From: CAISCU01 sp051861545
GTDB taxonomy: Bacteria; Bacteroidota; Bacteroidia; UKL13-3
NCBI GenBank assembly: GCA_051861545.1
Contig: JBIMKP010000015.1
Location: 1 to 64,000, forward strand
Length of the DNA stretch: 64,000 nucleotides
Direction: 5' to 3'
This document shows, piece after piece, positions 18,371-26,819 of this stretch. The notes below the pieces were generated by a model. It was not told the origin of the DNA. It searched no databases and worked only from the letters and a program-made list of their open reading frames with translations. How positions within the stretch are numbered: position 1 is the first letter of the stretch; each line of letters begins with the position of its first letter. The position numbers and the translations under genes are program-made.

Positions 18371-20269
18371 TTACATTTCTGAAAGTTCTAACCACCTCAT
18401 TTCTTTTTCGTCTAATTTCGATTTTACTTCTTCAAAATCAGCGCTCCATTTAATAATATCTTCATGGTTTGTGCTACCACTTGCTAGATTTTTTTCTAAA
18501 ATACTTTTTTGTTGATGTAGGATTTCAATTTCATCAGTGAGCTGTTCTAGCTCTCTTTGCTCCTTATAACTAAGTTTCTTTTTGGGTGTTTTAACTTCTT
18601 CTTCAATAATTTTAGCTGGAATTGCCTTAGGACTTTCTTTTAATTTAGAATCTTTGCTCTTTTCTTCATCTAATTCGTTTAAGTATTCTTGATAGTTACC
18701 ATTAAATGATCTGATACTTCCATTTCCTTCAAAAACAAATAAAGAATCAACTAAATTATCCATGAAATACCTATCGTGAGTTACGATTAACATACATCCT
18801 TCATAATTTTCAAGAAAGTCTTCTAAAACATTTAAGGTATCAATGTCTAAATCATTGGTTGGTTCATCTAAAACTAAAAAGTTTGGTTTACCCATTAAAA
18901 TAGTCAATAAATACAAGCGTCTTTTTTCTCCTCCACTTAAAGAACTTACATAATTGTATTGCTTTTTTGCATCAAATAGAAATTGCTTCAAAAGCATGGT
19001 TGCGCTTAGTTTGACACCTTTTCCAATTTCTAGATATTCAGCAATATCTGTAACAACTTCAATTACTCTTTTATCTTCTGATAATTGTATTCCTTGTTGA
19101 TTATAATAACCAAACTTAACAGTATCACCTTTTACAATACTTCCTCCATCTTGTTTTTCTAAACCAAGCAACATGTTTAGAAAAGTACTTTTTCCAACAC
19201 CATTCTGACCAATAATTCCAATTCTTTCACCAGGAACAAATAAGTGGGTGAAGTCATTGCAAATTTTCAAATCACCATAGTTTTTTTGTAATTGATGAAC
19301 TTCCAGAATTTTGGTTCCCATTCTTTGCATTTGCATTTGAATCTCAACCACACTATCATCTCTTTTAAAGGAGGCTTTTTCCTTTAAATCATAATATGCA
19401 TCAATTCTACTTTTACTTTTGGTAGTTCTGGCTTTTGGCTGACGACGCATCCACTCTAGCTCTTTTTTTGCTAATTTTCTTGCTGTATCTGCTTCTTTTT
19501 GTTCATAGGTTTCCCTCATTTCTTTTTTCTCTAAGAAATAAGCATAGTTACCTTTATATGAGTAGATTTTACCCATATCTAATTCTATAATTTCATTGCA
19601 AATTTTGTCTAAGAAATACCTGTCGTGGGTAACTAGTAACATTGTTAAATCTAAAGATTGTAACCAAGCTTCTAACCATTCAATCATCTGAAGGTCAAGA
19701 TGGTTGGTAGGTTCATCCATTATCACAAAATCAGGTTCTTGAATTAAGACTCTAGCTAAAGCCAATCTTTTTCTTTGACCACCACTTAAACTTTTACAAA
19801 ATTGTTCAAGATGATGATGTAAATTTAGTTTGGTAAGAATTGTATGTACCTTATTATCTAAATCCCAGGCCTGGTATAATTCCATGTCTTCCATCACTTT
19901 TTGCATGGCTTCATGAATCTCAGTGTTTTCTGGATCTAATTCCATTTTTTCTGTAAGCAATTCAAATTCTGCTACAGTTTTAAATTTTGGATGGTTTGTA
20001 TTAAAAATAGCATCTAAAACAGTGTCATTTTCATTAAAATGAGGTTCCTGTTCAAGATATGTCCAAGTGATGTTTTTATCAATCATCACGCTTCCACCAC
20101 CATCGGGTTCTTCTTTACCAGTTAAAATGTTTAATAATGAAGTTTTTCCAGAACCATTTTTTGCAATAAATGCAACTCTTTCGCCTTTTGCAATACTTAA
20201 ATCTAGGTTTTCAAAAAGGACTCTTTCTCCGAACCTTCTGCCTAGGTTTTCACCTCTCAAATAAATCAT
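18371..20269 (-). CDS. uup: ABC-F ATPase, Uup subfamily
   Basis: A soluble cytoplasmic protein with two ATP-binding cassettes that act on the ribosome rather than in transport. Two Walker A motifs (KNGSGKTSL, QNGVGKSTF), two signatures (SLSGGQRKRLALARV, SLSGGEKRRLYLL) and two Walker B motifs (VIMDEPTNHLD, LVLDEPTNDLD) are visible. A lysine/glutamate-rich C-terminal coiled coil (about 540-632) identifies Uup. The ATG at 20269 is preferred over the TTG two codons upstream because it gives the normal MIYLRGENL start. It interrupts the Kdo8N gene run on the opposite strand. Confidence 0.93.
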   Translation of the reverse strand: MIYLRGENLGRRFGERVLFENLDLSIAKGERVAFIAKNGSGKTSLLNILTGKEEPDGGGSVMIDKNITWTYLEQEPHFNENDTVLDAIFNTNHPKFKTVAEFELLTEKMELDPENTEIHEAMQKVMEDMELYQAWDLDNKVHTILTKLNLHHHLEQFCKSLSGGQRKRLALARVLIQEPDFVIMDEPTNHLDLQMIEWLEAWLQSLDLTMLLVTHDRYFLDKICNEIIELDMGKIYSYKGNYAYFLEKKEMRETYEQKEADTARKLAKKELEWMRRQPKARTTKSKSRIDAYYDLKEKASFKRDDSVVEIQMQMQRMGTKILEVHQLQKNYGDLKICNDFTHLFVPGERIGIIGQNGVGKSTFLNMLLGLEKQDGGSIVKGDTVKFGYYNQQGIQLSEDKRVIEVVTDIAEYLEIGKGVKLSATMLLKQFLFDAKKQYNYVSSLSGGEKRRLYLLTILMGKPNFLVLDEPTNDLDIDTLNVLEDFLENYEGCMLIVTHDRYFMDNLVDSLFVFEGNGSIRSFNGNYQEYLNELDEEKSKDSKLKESPKAIPAKIIEEEVKTPKKKLSYKEQRELEQLTDEIEILHQQKSILEKNLASGSTNHEDIIKWSADFEEVKSKLDEKEMRWLELSEM

Positions 20270-20290
20270 CCGCAAGAATAAGATTTTAGA

Positions 20291-20324
20291 TTGAAGAGGA
20301 TATCATTTTTTGGTTTTACTTTCG
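20291..20324 (+). promoter_or_regulatory. candidate kdsB promoter
   Basis: TTG at 20291-20293 and TACTTTCG at 20317-20324 (one mismatch to TAnnTTTG) with a 23-base spacer, 17 bases before the kdsB start codon. Confidence 0.4.
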
Positions 20325-20341
20325 CTAAAAATAATAATTAA

Positions 20342-21079
20342 ATGATTTTAGGAATAATACCTGCCCGTTATGCAAGTTCTCGCTTTCCGGGAAAACCATT
20401 GGTTGAAATTAATAGTGTATCAATGATTGAACGTGTTTATAAAGAAGCACGTAAGGCTAAAACACTTGATTATGTTGTTGTTGCAACAGATGATGAAAGA
20501 ATTTTCGAACATGTAAAATCTTTTGGAGGAAATGTAGTAATGACAGATTCAAACCACCCAAGTGGAACCGATCGTTGTTATGAAGCATTCAAAAAAGTGA
20601 AGGGTGATTATAATTATATCATTAATATTCAGGGTGATGAACCTTTTATTAACCCCGAGCAAATTGATGAATTAGGTAATGTTTGTAAAGGTCAAACCGA
20701 ATTAGCTACTCAAATGATTAAAGTTGATAATCATGAGTTCTTATTTGATATGGGAGAAGTAAAAATTGTTTTGAATAAAGATAATGAAGCTCTTTATTTC
20801 AGTAGAATGGTTATTCCATTTATAAAAGGTGTTGATGAAAAAGAATGGCATAAACATCACGATTATTTCAGACATGTAGGAATGTATGCATACCGAAGTG
20901 ATGTTTTATATGCTATAACTTCTTTAAAAGTTTCTTCTTTAGAAAAAGCTGAAAGTTTAGAACAATTGCGTTGGTTGGAAGCTGGTTATAAAATTAAATG
21001 TGTAGAAACATTATATGATAGCCATTGTATAGACACTCCCGAAGATATTGAGCGTGTTTTGAGATTAATGGCAAAATAA
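20342..21079 (+). CDS. kdsB: CMP-Kdo (or CMP-Kdo8N) synthetase
   Basis: Activates Kdo-type sugars with CTP before transfer to lipid A. N-terminal IIPARYASSRFPGKPL is the KdsB nucleotide-binding signature; VVATDDERI, SGTDRCYEA, IINIQGDEPFI and HIGMYAYR-like HVGMYAYRSD follow in the usual order. Length 245 is standard. With kdnA/kdnB upstream, the natural substrate may be Kdo8N, as for the Shewanella enzyme. A TACTTTCG at 20317-20324 with TTG at 20291 is a reasonable Bacteroidota promoter. A strong bidirectional terminator separates it from pfkA. Confidence 0.95.
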   Translation: MILGIIPARYASSRFPGKPLVEINSVSMIERVYKEARKAKTLDYVVVATDDERIFEHVKSFGGNVVMTDSNHPSGTDRCYEAFKKVKGDYNYIINIQGDEPFINPEQIDELGNVCKGQTELATQMIKVDNHEFLFDMGEVKIVLNKDNEALYFSRMVIPFIKGVDEKEWHKHHDYFRHVGMYAYRSDVLYAITSLKVSSLEKAESLEQLRWLEAGYKIKCVETLYDSHCIDTPEDIERVLRLMAK

Positions 21080-21080
21080 A

Positions 21081-21120
21081 ATTGGCTGTTTCAAATTTTG
21101 AAACAGCCAATCTTTCTTTT
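21081..21120. terminator. bidirectional terminator between kdsB and pfkA
   Basis: A perfect 15-bp inverted repeat (21081-21095 with 21097-21111) followed by a T-rich tail. Its core GGCTGTTTC/GAAACAGCC is identical to the stem of the terminator at 420-442. Confidence 0.85.
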
Positions 21121-21133
21121 CAATTACTTTTTA

Positions 21134-22111
21134 TTAGCAATTAAATATATCTACAAGTTTAATTAAATCTGGGTTAAGCTCTTTTCTTTTATAAATGGCA
21201 TCATGAAACGAGGTTAATTGCAGGCGATTATTAATTAATCCTGCCATTTTATTCTTTTCTCCATTCATTAAAGCTTCTACTGCTCCAGAACCTAATCTAC
21301 TTGCCAAAACTCTATCATAAGCAGTAGGGGAGCCTCCTCTTTGAATATGACCAAGAATAACAACTCTTGACTCAAAACCTGGAATTTCAGCCTTTAACAT
21401 TTCATCAATTTTAAAAGCACCACCTTCTTCATTTCCTTCTGCCACCACAACAATTGAGAATGATTTTTTAGTATTTAATCTACCTTTAAAAAACTCAACA
21501 ACTTTACTATGGTCTTCAACAAGTTCAGGTAAAAGTACTTGTTCAGCACCTCCAGCAATTGTAGCTGCAAGTGAAATAAATCCGGCATGTCGGCCCATTA
21601 ATTCTACTAAAAATGTACGGCCGTGACTATCAGCAGTATCACGGATTTTATCAATGGCATCAACAGCAGTATTAATTGCAGTATCAAAACCAATAGTGAA
21701 ATCAGTACCATATAAGTCATTGTCGATAGTTCCTGGAGCACCAATTGATGGAATTCCATATTCATTATAAAATATTTCAGCACCTGTAAAAGTACCATTT
21801 CCTCCAATACAGACAATTCCTTCAATTCCGTTCGCTATAAGGTTATCGTAGGCAATTTTACGACCTTCTGGAGTCATAAATTCTTTGCTTCTAGATGATT
21901 TAAGTATAGTTCCTCCTCTTTGGATAATATTTCCAACAGAACGCGAATTCATTTCAATAAAATTCTCTCCTCCTTCAATCATTCCCTTATATCCCTGCAT
22001 AATTCCGCAAACTTCAATTCCGTGATAGATGGCAGTTCTAACCACTGCTCTTATACACGCGTTCATTCCTGGAGAGTCTCCTCCTGATGTAAATACTGCA
22101 ATTTTCTTCAT
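21134..22111 (-). CDS. pfkA: ATP-dependent 6-phosphofructokinase
   Basis: The committed step of glycolysis, fructose 6-phosphate to fructose 1,6-bisphosphate. From the ATG at 22111 the protein starts MKKIAVFTSGGDSPGMNACI as in the family (325 residues); an ATG nine codons upstream lies in a hairpin and is rejected. IGGNGTFTGA keeps the glycine of ATP-dependent enzymes rather than the aspartate of PPi-dependent ones. GTIDNDL, GFDTAINT, MGRHAGFIS and GHIQRGGSPTAYDR complete the active site. A terminator-like hairpin ends 11 bases before the start codon. Confidence 0.97.
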   Translation of the reverse strand: MKKIAVFTSGGDSPGMNACIRAVVRTAIYHGIEVCGIMQGYKGMIEGGENFIEMNSRSVGNIIQRGGTILKSSRSKEFMTPEGRKIAYDNLIANGIEGIVCIGGNGTFTGAEIFYNEYGIPSIGAPGTIDNDLYGTDFTIGFDTAINTAVDAIDKIRDTADSHGRTFLVELMGRHAGFISLAATIAGGAEQVLLPELVEDHSKVVEFFKGRLNTKKSFSIVVVAEGNEEGGAFKIDEMLKAEIPGFESRVVILGHIQRGGSPTAYDRVLASRLGSGAVEALMNGEKNKMAGLINNRLQLTSFHDAIYKRKELNPDLIKLVDIFNC

Positions 22112-22123
22112 GCTATAAAAATA

Positions 22124-22155
22124 AAAAAGCCGTTCCACATTTGAAACGGCTTTTT
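22124..22155 (-). terminator. terminator-like hairpin immediately upstream of pfkA
   Basis: On the minus strand, AAAAAGCCGTTTC, a 6-base loop, GGAACGGC and TTTTTT (stem with one G-U pair). It sits between the lipoprotein stop and pfkA, so it may terminate the first gene, attenuate pfkA, or both. Confidence 0.75.
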
Positions 22156-22181
22156 ATCAGATTTTTGTTAAGAAATAAATT

Positions 22182-23111
22182 CTATAACTCAGCTTTTAAC
22201 TTACAAGTTAAAGAACCAGTTGTTGCATTTAAAGCTGTAGCAGCGATTAAAATGAAACCACGTTTTCCATCAGCTTTTTTGTAAGCAATTACTTGACCAT
22301 TAATTAAGTTAGGAATTCTATCAACACCACTAGTCCAAGTTAAAGTTTCTAATTCTGTGAAAAAGTTAGAAGCATTTAAAGCATCAAAGCTAGATTGGTT
22401 TAATTCTGTTGTTAAATAAACAGTTTTGTTTTTAGTAGCCCAAGTTGAAATTTCAGTAGCCCAACCTGTTCCAGCTGAAAAATTGAAATCAGGAGAGTAG
22501 ATAGCGTTTCCAACTGAACCAGCTGAATTGTAGAAATAGATGAAATCAACTTTAGCTGAATTATCTTTTGCTAATTCTGTACCAGTTGTTCCTGCTTTGT
22601 AACGTGCAAAATTGTTAGCAACACCAAAGAAGCGGTATAAATTAGTTGTGTTACTTGGAGCACCTAATAAAATTTGCTCAGAAGTAGCAATACTGTTAAT
22701 AGAAGCTACGAAATTAGCTGTAGTAACTTTGTCTTTGCTATCTGTAACTGTAATTACATAAGTAATTTTATCTCCATCATTAATAGGAATTTGACCTTTA
22801 ATAACATCGTAATGAGTTAATAATACATCTTTTGCATCGTAAGTTTTGCTAACGATTGTGTTAGTTGCAGCTCCGGTAACAGCTCTAGTAATTTTGATAG
22901 TTTTGATTTTTACATCAGTATCAGCACTTGCTTCGATATCTAACATAATAGAATCAATTTGTGACGAGTAAGATGCACCAGCAACTCCGTCATTTACTAA
23001 TACTGTAGGTGCAACTTTTTCAGTTTCAACAGTTTCTTCAGTTTTACAAGATGTAAATACTACAGCTGTCATAGCTGTTAATACAAACATAGTTCTAAAT
23101 AACTTTTTCAT
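22182..23111 (-). CDS. exported lipoprotein with Ig-like N-terminal region
   Basis: A 309-residue protein with lipobox VFTSCKTEE (Cys near 22). An Ig-like region (about 35-135, with DKITYVITVTDSKDKVTTANF) is followed by an unrecognised C-terminal half containing VDFIYFYNS and GFILIAATA. Similar modular lipoproteins are common at the Bacteroidota cell surface; no function can be named. It is upstream of pfkA on the same strand but separated by a hairpin. Confidence 0.7.
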   Translation of the reverse strand: MKKLFRTMFVLTAMTAVVFTSCKTEETVETEKVAPTVLVNDGVAGASYSSQIDSIMLDIEASADTDVKIKTIKITRAVTGAATNTIVSKTYDAKDVLLTHYDVIKGQIPINDGDKITYVITVTDSKDKVTTANFVASINSIATSEQILLGAPSNTTNLYRFFGVANNFARYKAGTTGTELAKDNSAKVDFIYFYNSAGSVGNAIYSPDFNFSAGTGWATEISTWATKNKTVYLTTELNQSSFDALNASNFFTELETLTWTSGVDRIPNLINGQVIAYKKADGKRGFILIAATALNATTGSLTCKLKAEL

Positions 23112-23165
23112 ATTTTTTTGGTTTTTTAAAGTTTTACAAAAATAGGGATTTGTTTTAAATAATTC

Positions 23166-23498
23166 TTAAGGATTACTTTCATTTTGATTTTCATCAAAAT
23201 TCATGTCAAATGTATGTTCCTGATTAAATTCGTCAAAATTGTAATCTGGCATTAAATCTGTCTTAATGTGGTTAACAGTTTCATTTAATGCTTCTACAAA
23301 TTTGTTGAAATCTTCTTTGTAAAGAAAAATTTTATGCTTCACAAAGTTGCCGTCTTCAAACCTTTTTTTACTTTCTGTGATTGTAATGAAATAATCTTTT
23401 CCCTTGGTGGCTTTCACATCAAAGAAGTAAGTTCTTTTACCGGCTCTGATTTTCTTCGAATAGATTTCTTGTTTGTCGTTTTTGTTAAACTCGTCCAT
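23166..23498 (-). CDS. DUF3276 / PUR-domain nucleic-acid-binding protein
   Basis: A 110-residue cytoplasmic protein with one PUR repeat: IYSKKIRAGKRTYFFDVKAT, DYFITITESKKRF, HKIFLYKEDFNKFVEALN, and an acidic Asn/Asp-rich tail. PUR-family proteins, including the Borrelia homologue BpuR, bind single-stranded DNA and RNA; the target here is unknown. It lies just downstream of the ABC transporter gene, an arrangement seen in relatives. Confidence 0.85.
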   Translation of the reverse strand: MDEFNKNDKQEIYSKKIRAGKRTYFFDVKATKGKDYFITITESKKRFEDGNFVKHKIFLYKEDFNKFVEALNETVNHIKTDLMPDYNFDEFNQEHTFDMNFDENQNESNP

Positions 23499-23601
23499 TG
23501 CTCATTTTTCTCTAAAGTGGGGGCAAATTATAAGTTCAGTTTCTGATTTCAAAACTTTTTAACTCACCTTTATTTGTGAGGTGTTGATAACCTTTATTAA
23601 T

Positions 23602-25386
23602 TCAATTCTCTTCTTTACTTTGTTTGGCAAAAATCTCAGCATATTTACCATTTCTTGACAATAAATTTTCATGGTTTCCTTCTTCTATAATTTCACCATT
23701 TTCTAATACAATTATTCTATTTGCATTTTTTACACTACTAGCTCTATGACTAATTATAAAACTAGTTTTTCCCCTCATTATATGACTTAAGTTCTCTAAT
23801 ATAATTGATTCTGTGCGGGTATCTAAGGCACTTAAACAATCATCCATTATTAAAATTTCAGGATTTTTTAAAAATGCCCTTGCAATTGCCACCCGTTGTT
23901 TTTGCCCTCCCGATAAACTTACTCCTCTTTCTCCAATTACCGTTGAAAAGCCTTCTTTAAAATTGTTAATATTTTCTGTCAATGCTGCTTCATCTGAGGC
24001 TTTCTTAATTTTTTCTAAATTGTGTTGTTCGGCTGATACTCCAAATGAAATATTATTAGAAATACTATCACTAAATAAGAATACTTCCTGTGGAACATAT
24101 CCAATATCTCTTCTATAATTTCCTAGATTTACCTCTTTTAAGTCAATTCCATCAATTAAAATCCTGCCTTCTGTTGGTTCTATAAGTCTCAATAATAAAT
24201 TAGCTAAACTAGTTTTACCTGAACCAGTGCTTCCTAAAATGGCTAAACTTTCGCCTTTATTTATCTTGAAATTGATGTTTTTTAATGCTTTTTCTGTTTT
24301 TTCATGGTAAATCAGACTAATGTTTTCAAATTCAATACTTTCTTTAAAAATGAATTCAGAGTTATTATTCGATTGAATTTCAGGTTTTGTGTCTAAAAAT
24401 TCATTGATTCTGCTTTGTGAGGCCGCTGCTCTTTGCACCAAACTGCTTGTCCACCCTAAACTTGTTACAGGCCAAGTTAACATGTTTACATAAATTACAA
24501 ATTCTGCAATATTTCCTAAACTAGCTCGGCCATTTAAAACTTCAAATCCTCCGGCAACAATAGTAATGAGTGTACTCAATCCTGTTAGAAAAAACATCAA
24601 TGGGAAAAATACAGCATCTGTTTTTGCTAAATCCAATTGCTTATTTCTATAATCATCGCCCATTTCTTCAAAAGCATTTTCTGATTCTTTTTCTGCTGCA
24701 AAGGCTTTAATTACTCTAATTCCTGAAAAAGCCTCCTGTACAAATGAAGTTAAATCAGATAATTTTGATTGTATGGCATCACTTTTTCTATTGATGATAT
24801 TATTAACGTAAAATATTGAATAAGATAGTATTGGAAGTGGTAAAATCACCAACCAAGTTAGTTGGGTATTGACCGAAAACATAGCCCATAAAACCAAAAT
24901 AATTGTTACTACTAAATTGATTGCATACATAATTGCTGGTCCAACATACATTCTTACCCTGCTTACATCTTCACTTATTCTAGCCATAAGGTCGCCAGTG
25001 CTATTTTTTCTGTAAAACGACAATGATAAATTTTGGTAATGGGCATAAATTTCGTTTTTCATGTCGAACTCAATATGCCTACTCATAACAATTATGGTTT
25101 GGCGCATTAGGTACATAAAAAGTCCTTTAAATAAGGCAAGTAAAATAACTAAAATTCCAAAAAAAAGTAAAATTAAACCTGTTTTTTCTTTTATATTAGA
25201 ACTAAGATTTGTTCCTTTAAATTGTTGGTAAATATTTAGGTTTTCTATGACTAAATCTATGGCTATCCTGACAGATTGAGCGGGAAAAACAGCAAATAAG
25301 TTTGAAAGACTTACGAATATAATTCCTCCAATTAGATGCCATTTATATTTTAGAAAATATTTATTGAGTTTTTTTAGTGATTTCAA
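23602..25386 (-). CDS. MsbA-like ABC exporter half-transporter
   Basis: Fused permease and ATPase of 594 residues. About six membrane helices lie in residues 18-310, then the nucleotide-binding domain with Walker A LGSTGSGKTSLANLL, Q-loop VPQEVFLF, signature VSLSGGQKQRVAIARAFL, Walker B ILIMDDCLSALD and the switch histidine in IISHRASS. It probably works as a homodimer exporting a lipid or amphipathic compound. MsbA (lipid A flippase) is a candidate, but the sequence alone does not fix the substrate. Confidence 0.88.
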   Translation of the reverse strand: MKSLKKLNKYFLKYKWHLIGGIIFVSLSNLFAVFPAQSVRIAIDLVIENLNIYQQFKGTNLSSNIKEKTGLILLFFGILVILLALFKGLFMYLMRQTIIVMSRHIEFDMKNEIYAHYQNLSLSFYRKNSTGDLMARISEDVSRVRMYVGPAIMYAINLVVTIILVLWAMFSVNTQLTWLVILPLPILSYSIFYVNNIINRKSDAIQSKLSDLTSFVQEAFSGIRVIKAFAAEKESENAFEEMGDDYRNKQLDLAKTDAVFFPLMFFLTGLSTLITIVAGGFEVLNGRASLGNIAEFVIYVNMLTWPVTSLGWTSSLVQRAAASQSRINEFLDTKPEIQSNNNSEFIFKESIEFENISLIYHEKTEKALKNINFKINKGESLAILGSTGSGKTSLANLLLRLIEPTEGRILIDGIDLKEVNLGNYRRDIGYVPQEVFLFSDSISNNISFGVSAEQHNLEKIKKASDEAALTENINNFKEGFSTVIGERGVSLSGGQKQRVAIARAFLKNPEILIMDDCLSALDTRTESIILENLSHIMRGKTSFIISHRASSVKNANRIIVLENGEIIEEGNHENLLSRNGKYAEIFAKQSKEEN

Positions 25387-25612
25387 TGTTGAGTTTTAAA
25401 ATGCAAATAAAGGACTCTTAAAAGTATTCTTGAATTAATTCTTCATCAATAGATAGAAATATTAGTTTTTGATAAATATCATAATTTGTAAATCACATGA
25501 ATTTTTTAGACAAAACCTTTAAAGTATTAGGTTTAAGCCTTAAGATATATCATAATTTGGTTAAGCTATTTTCAAATTTATTTGGAAGGTGTTCAAAATT
25601 GAAAATAAAACC

Positions 25613-25620
25613 TACTTTTG
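25613..25620 (+). promoter_or_regulatory. candidate -7 element for leucine dehydrogenase
   Basis: TACTTTTG matches TAnnTTTG and lies 33 bases upstream of the chosen ATG. A TTTG at 25581-25584 is the nearest full -33 element, with a long 28-base spacer. Confidence 0.4.
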
Positions 25621-25653
25621 CGCCCACCAAAAACCAGACAAAAATACCTAACT

Positions 25654-26727
25654 ATGTCAAACTCAGAAATTTTTGCCCAATTAGCAACTTACGACCACGA
25701 GCAAATTGTGTTTTGTAATGATAATGCAACGGGCCTAAAAGCAATTATTGCAATTCACAATACCGTTCTTGGTCCAGGTTTGGGCGGAACACGTGTATGG
25801 AATTATGCAACCGAAGCCGAAGCAATTAATGATGTTTTGCGTCTTTCGAGAGGCATGACTTACAAAGCTGCAATTTCAGGATTAAATCTTGGTGGTGCAA
25901 AAGCTGTAATTATTGGCGATGCTTCTAAAATTAAAACTGAAGCTTTAATGCGCAAATTCGGTCGTTTTGTAGAAAACCTAAATGGTAAGTACATTACTGC
26001 TGAAGATGTAAATACAACAACCAAAGACATGGAATATGTTCACATGGAAACTGAAAATGTTGTTGGTTTACCTGAAAGTATGGGTGGAGGCGGTGACCCT
26101 TCTCCTGTAACTGCTTATGGCGTTTACATGGGAATGAAAGCCAGTGCTAAACACGTTTGGGGAACTGATAGCCTTGCTGGTAAAAAAGTTGCTGTTCAAG
26201 GTGTAGGTAAAGTTGGTGGTCATTTATTGGAATTCTTACACAAGGAAGGCGCTTCTTTGGTAATTTCTGATATTAATGAAGCTACTCTAAAACATTATGC
26301 TGATACGCTTGGTGCTAAGGTAGTTAAAGGTGATGAAATTTATTCACAAGATGTTGATGTATTTGCTCCATGTGCTTTAGGTGCAATTTTAGATACCGAA
26401 CATATTAATATGTTAAAGGCTTCTGTTGTTGCTGGTGCTGCTAATAACCAATTGGCTGATGAAAATATTCACGGTCCTTTGTTAATTGAAAAAGGTATTA
26501 CTTATGCTCCTGATTTTTTAATCAATGCAGGTGGATTAATCAACGTTTACCAAGAACATATCGGTTATAACAGAGAAACAGCTTATAGAAAGGCTGAGCA
26601 TATTTTTGATGTTACACTTGAAATTTTGAAAATTTCGGCAACAGAAAAAATTCATACCCAAAAAGCAGCTATGAATTTAGCTGAAAAAAGAATTCTTGAT
26701 ATGTCAAGAGTTCATTCTACCTACTAA
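25654..26727 (+). CDS. ldh: leucine dehydrogenase (Glu/Leu/Phe/Val family)
   Basis: NAD-dependent oxidative deamination of branched-chain amino acids. Substrate-binding GPGLGGTRVW and the catalytic lysine region SGLNLGGAKAVIIGD are present, then the Rossmann fold VAVQGVGKVGGHLLEFL. The ATG at 25654 gives 357 residues beginning MSNSEIFAQL, matching the family; an ATG-less extension from 25618 lies across the candidate promoter and is rejected. Leucine versus valine preference is not decided by sequence alone. A long inverted repeat follows. Confidence 0.93.
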   Translation: MSNSEIFAQLATYDHEQIVFCNDNATGLKAIIAIHNTVLGPGLGGTRVWNYATEAEAINDVLRLSRGMTYKAAISGLNLGGAKAVIIGDASKIKTEALMRKFGRFVENLNGKYITAEDVNTTTKDMEYVHMETENVVGLPESMGGGGDPSPVTAYGVYMGMKASAKHVWGTDSLAGKKVAVQGVGKVGGHLLEFLHKEGASLVISDINEATLKHYADTLGAKVVKGDEIYSQDVDVFAPCALGAILDTEHINMLKASVVAGAANNQLADENIHGPLLIEKGITYAPDFLINAGGLINVYQEHIGYNRETAYRKAEHIFDVTLEILKISATEKIHTQKAAMNLAEKRILDMSRVHSTY

Positions 26728-26738
26728 AACCCAAAATC

Positions 26739-26806
26739 AGCGGAAAACCGCAAACGTTCTTTCTTTTATAGCATCCAATAAGTTATAACGTTTGTGGTTT
26801 TCTGCT
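26739..26806 (+). promoter_or_regulatory. long hairpin between leucine dehydrogenase and nusB
   Basis: Arms 26739-26758 and 26787-26806 are complementary over 20 positions. The two differences are C-to-T changes that leave G-U pairs in RNA. The loop is 28 bases. No T tract follows, and the right arm ends 13 bases before nusB, so a leader structure or a processed 3' end is as likely as a terminator. Confidence 0.55.
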
Positions 26807-26819
26807 CAATTATAATTGT

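Noticed and set aside
25497..25718. 73-codon plus-strand frame overlapping the start of leucine dehydrogenase
   Set aside because: Low-complexity translation, spans the candidate promoter, and overlaps the well-supported gene in another frame.
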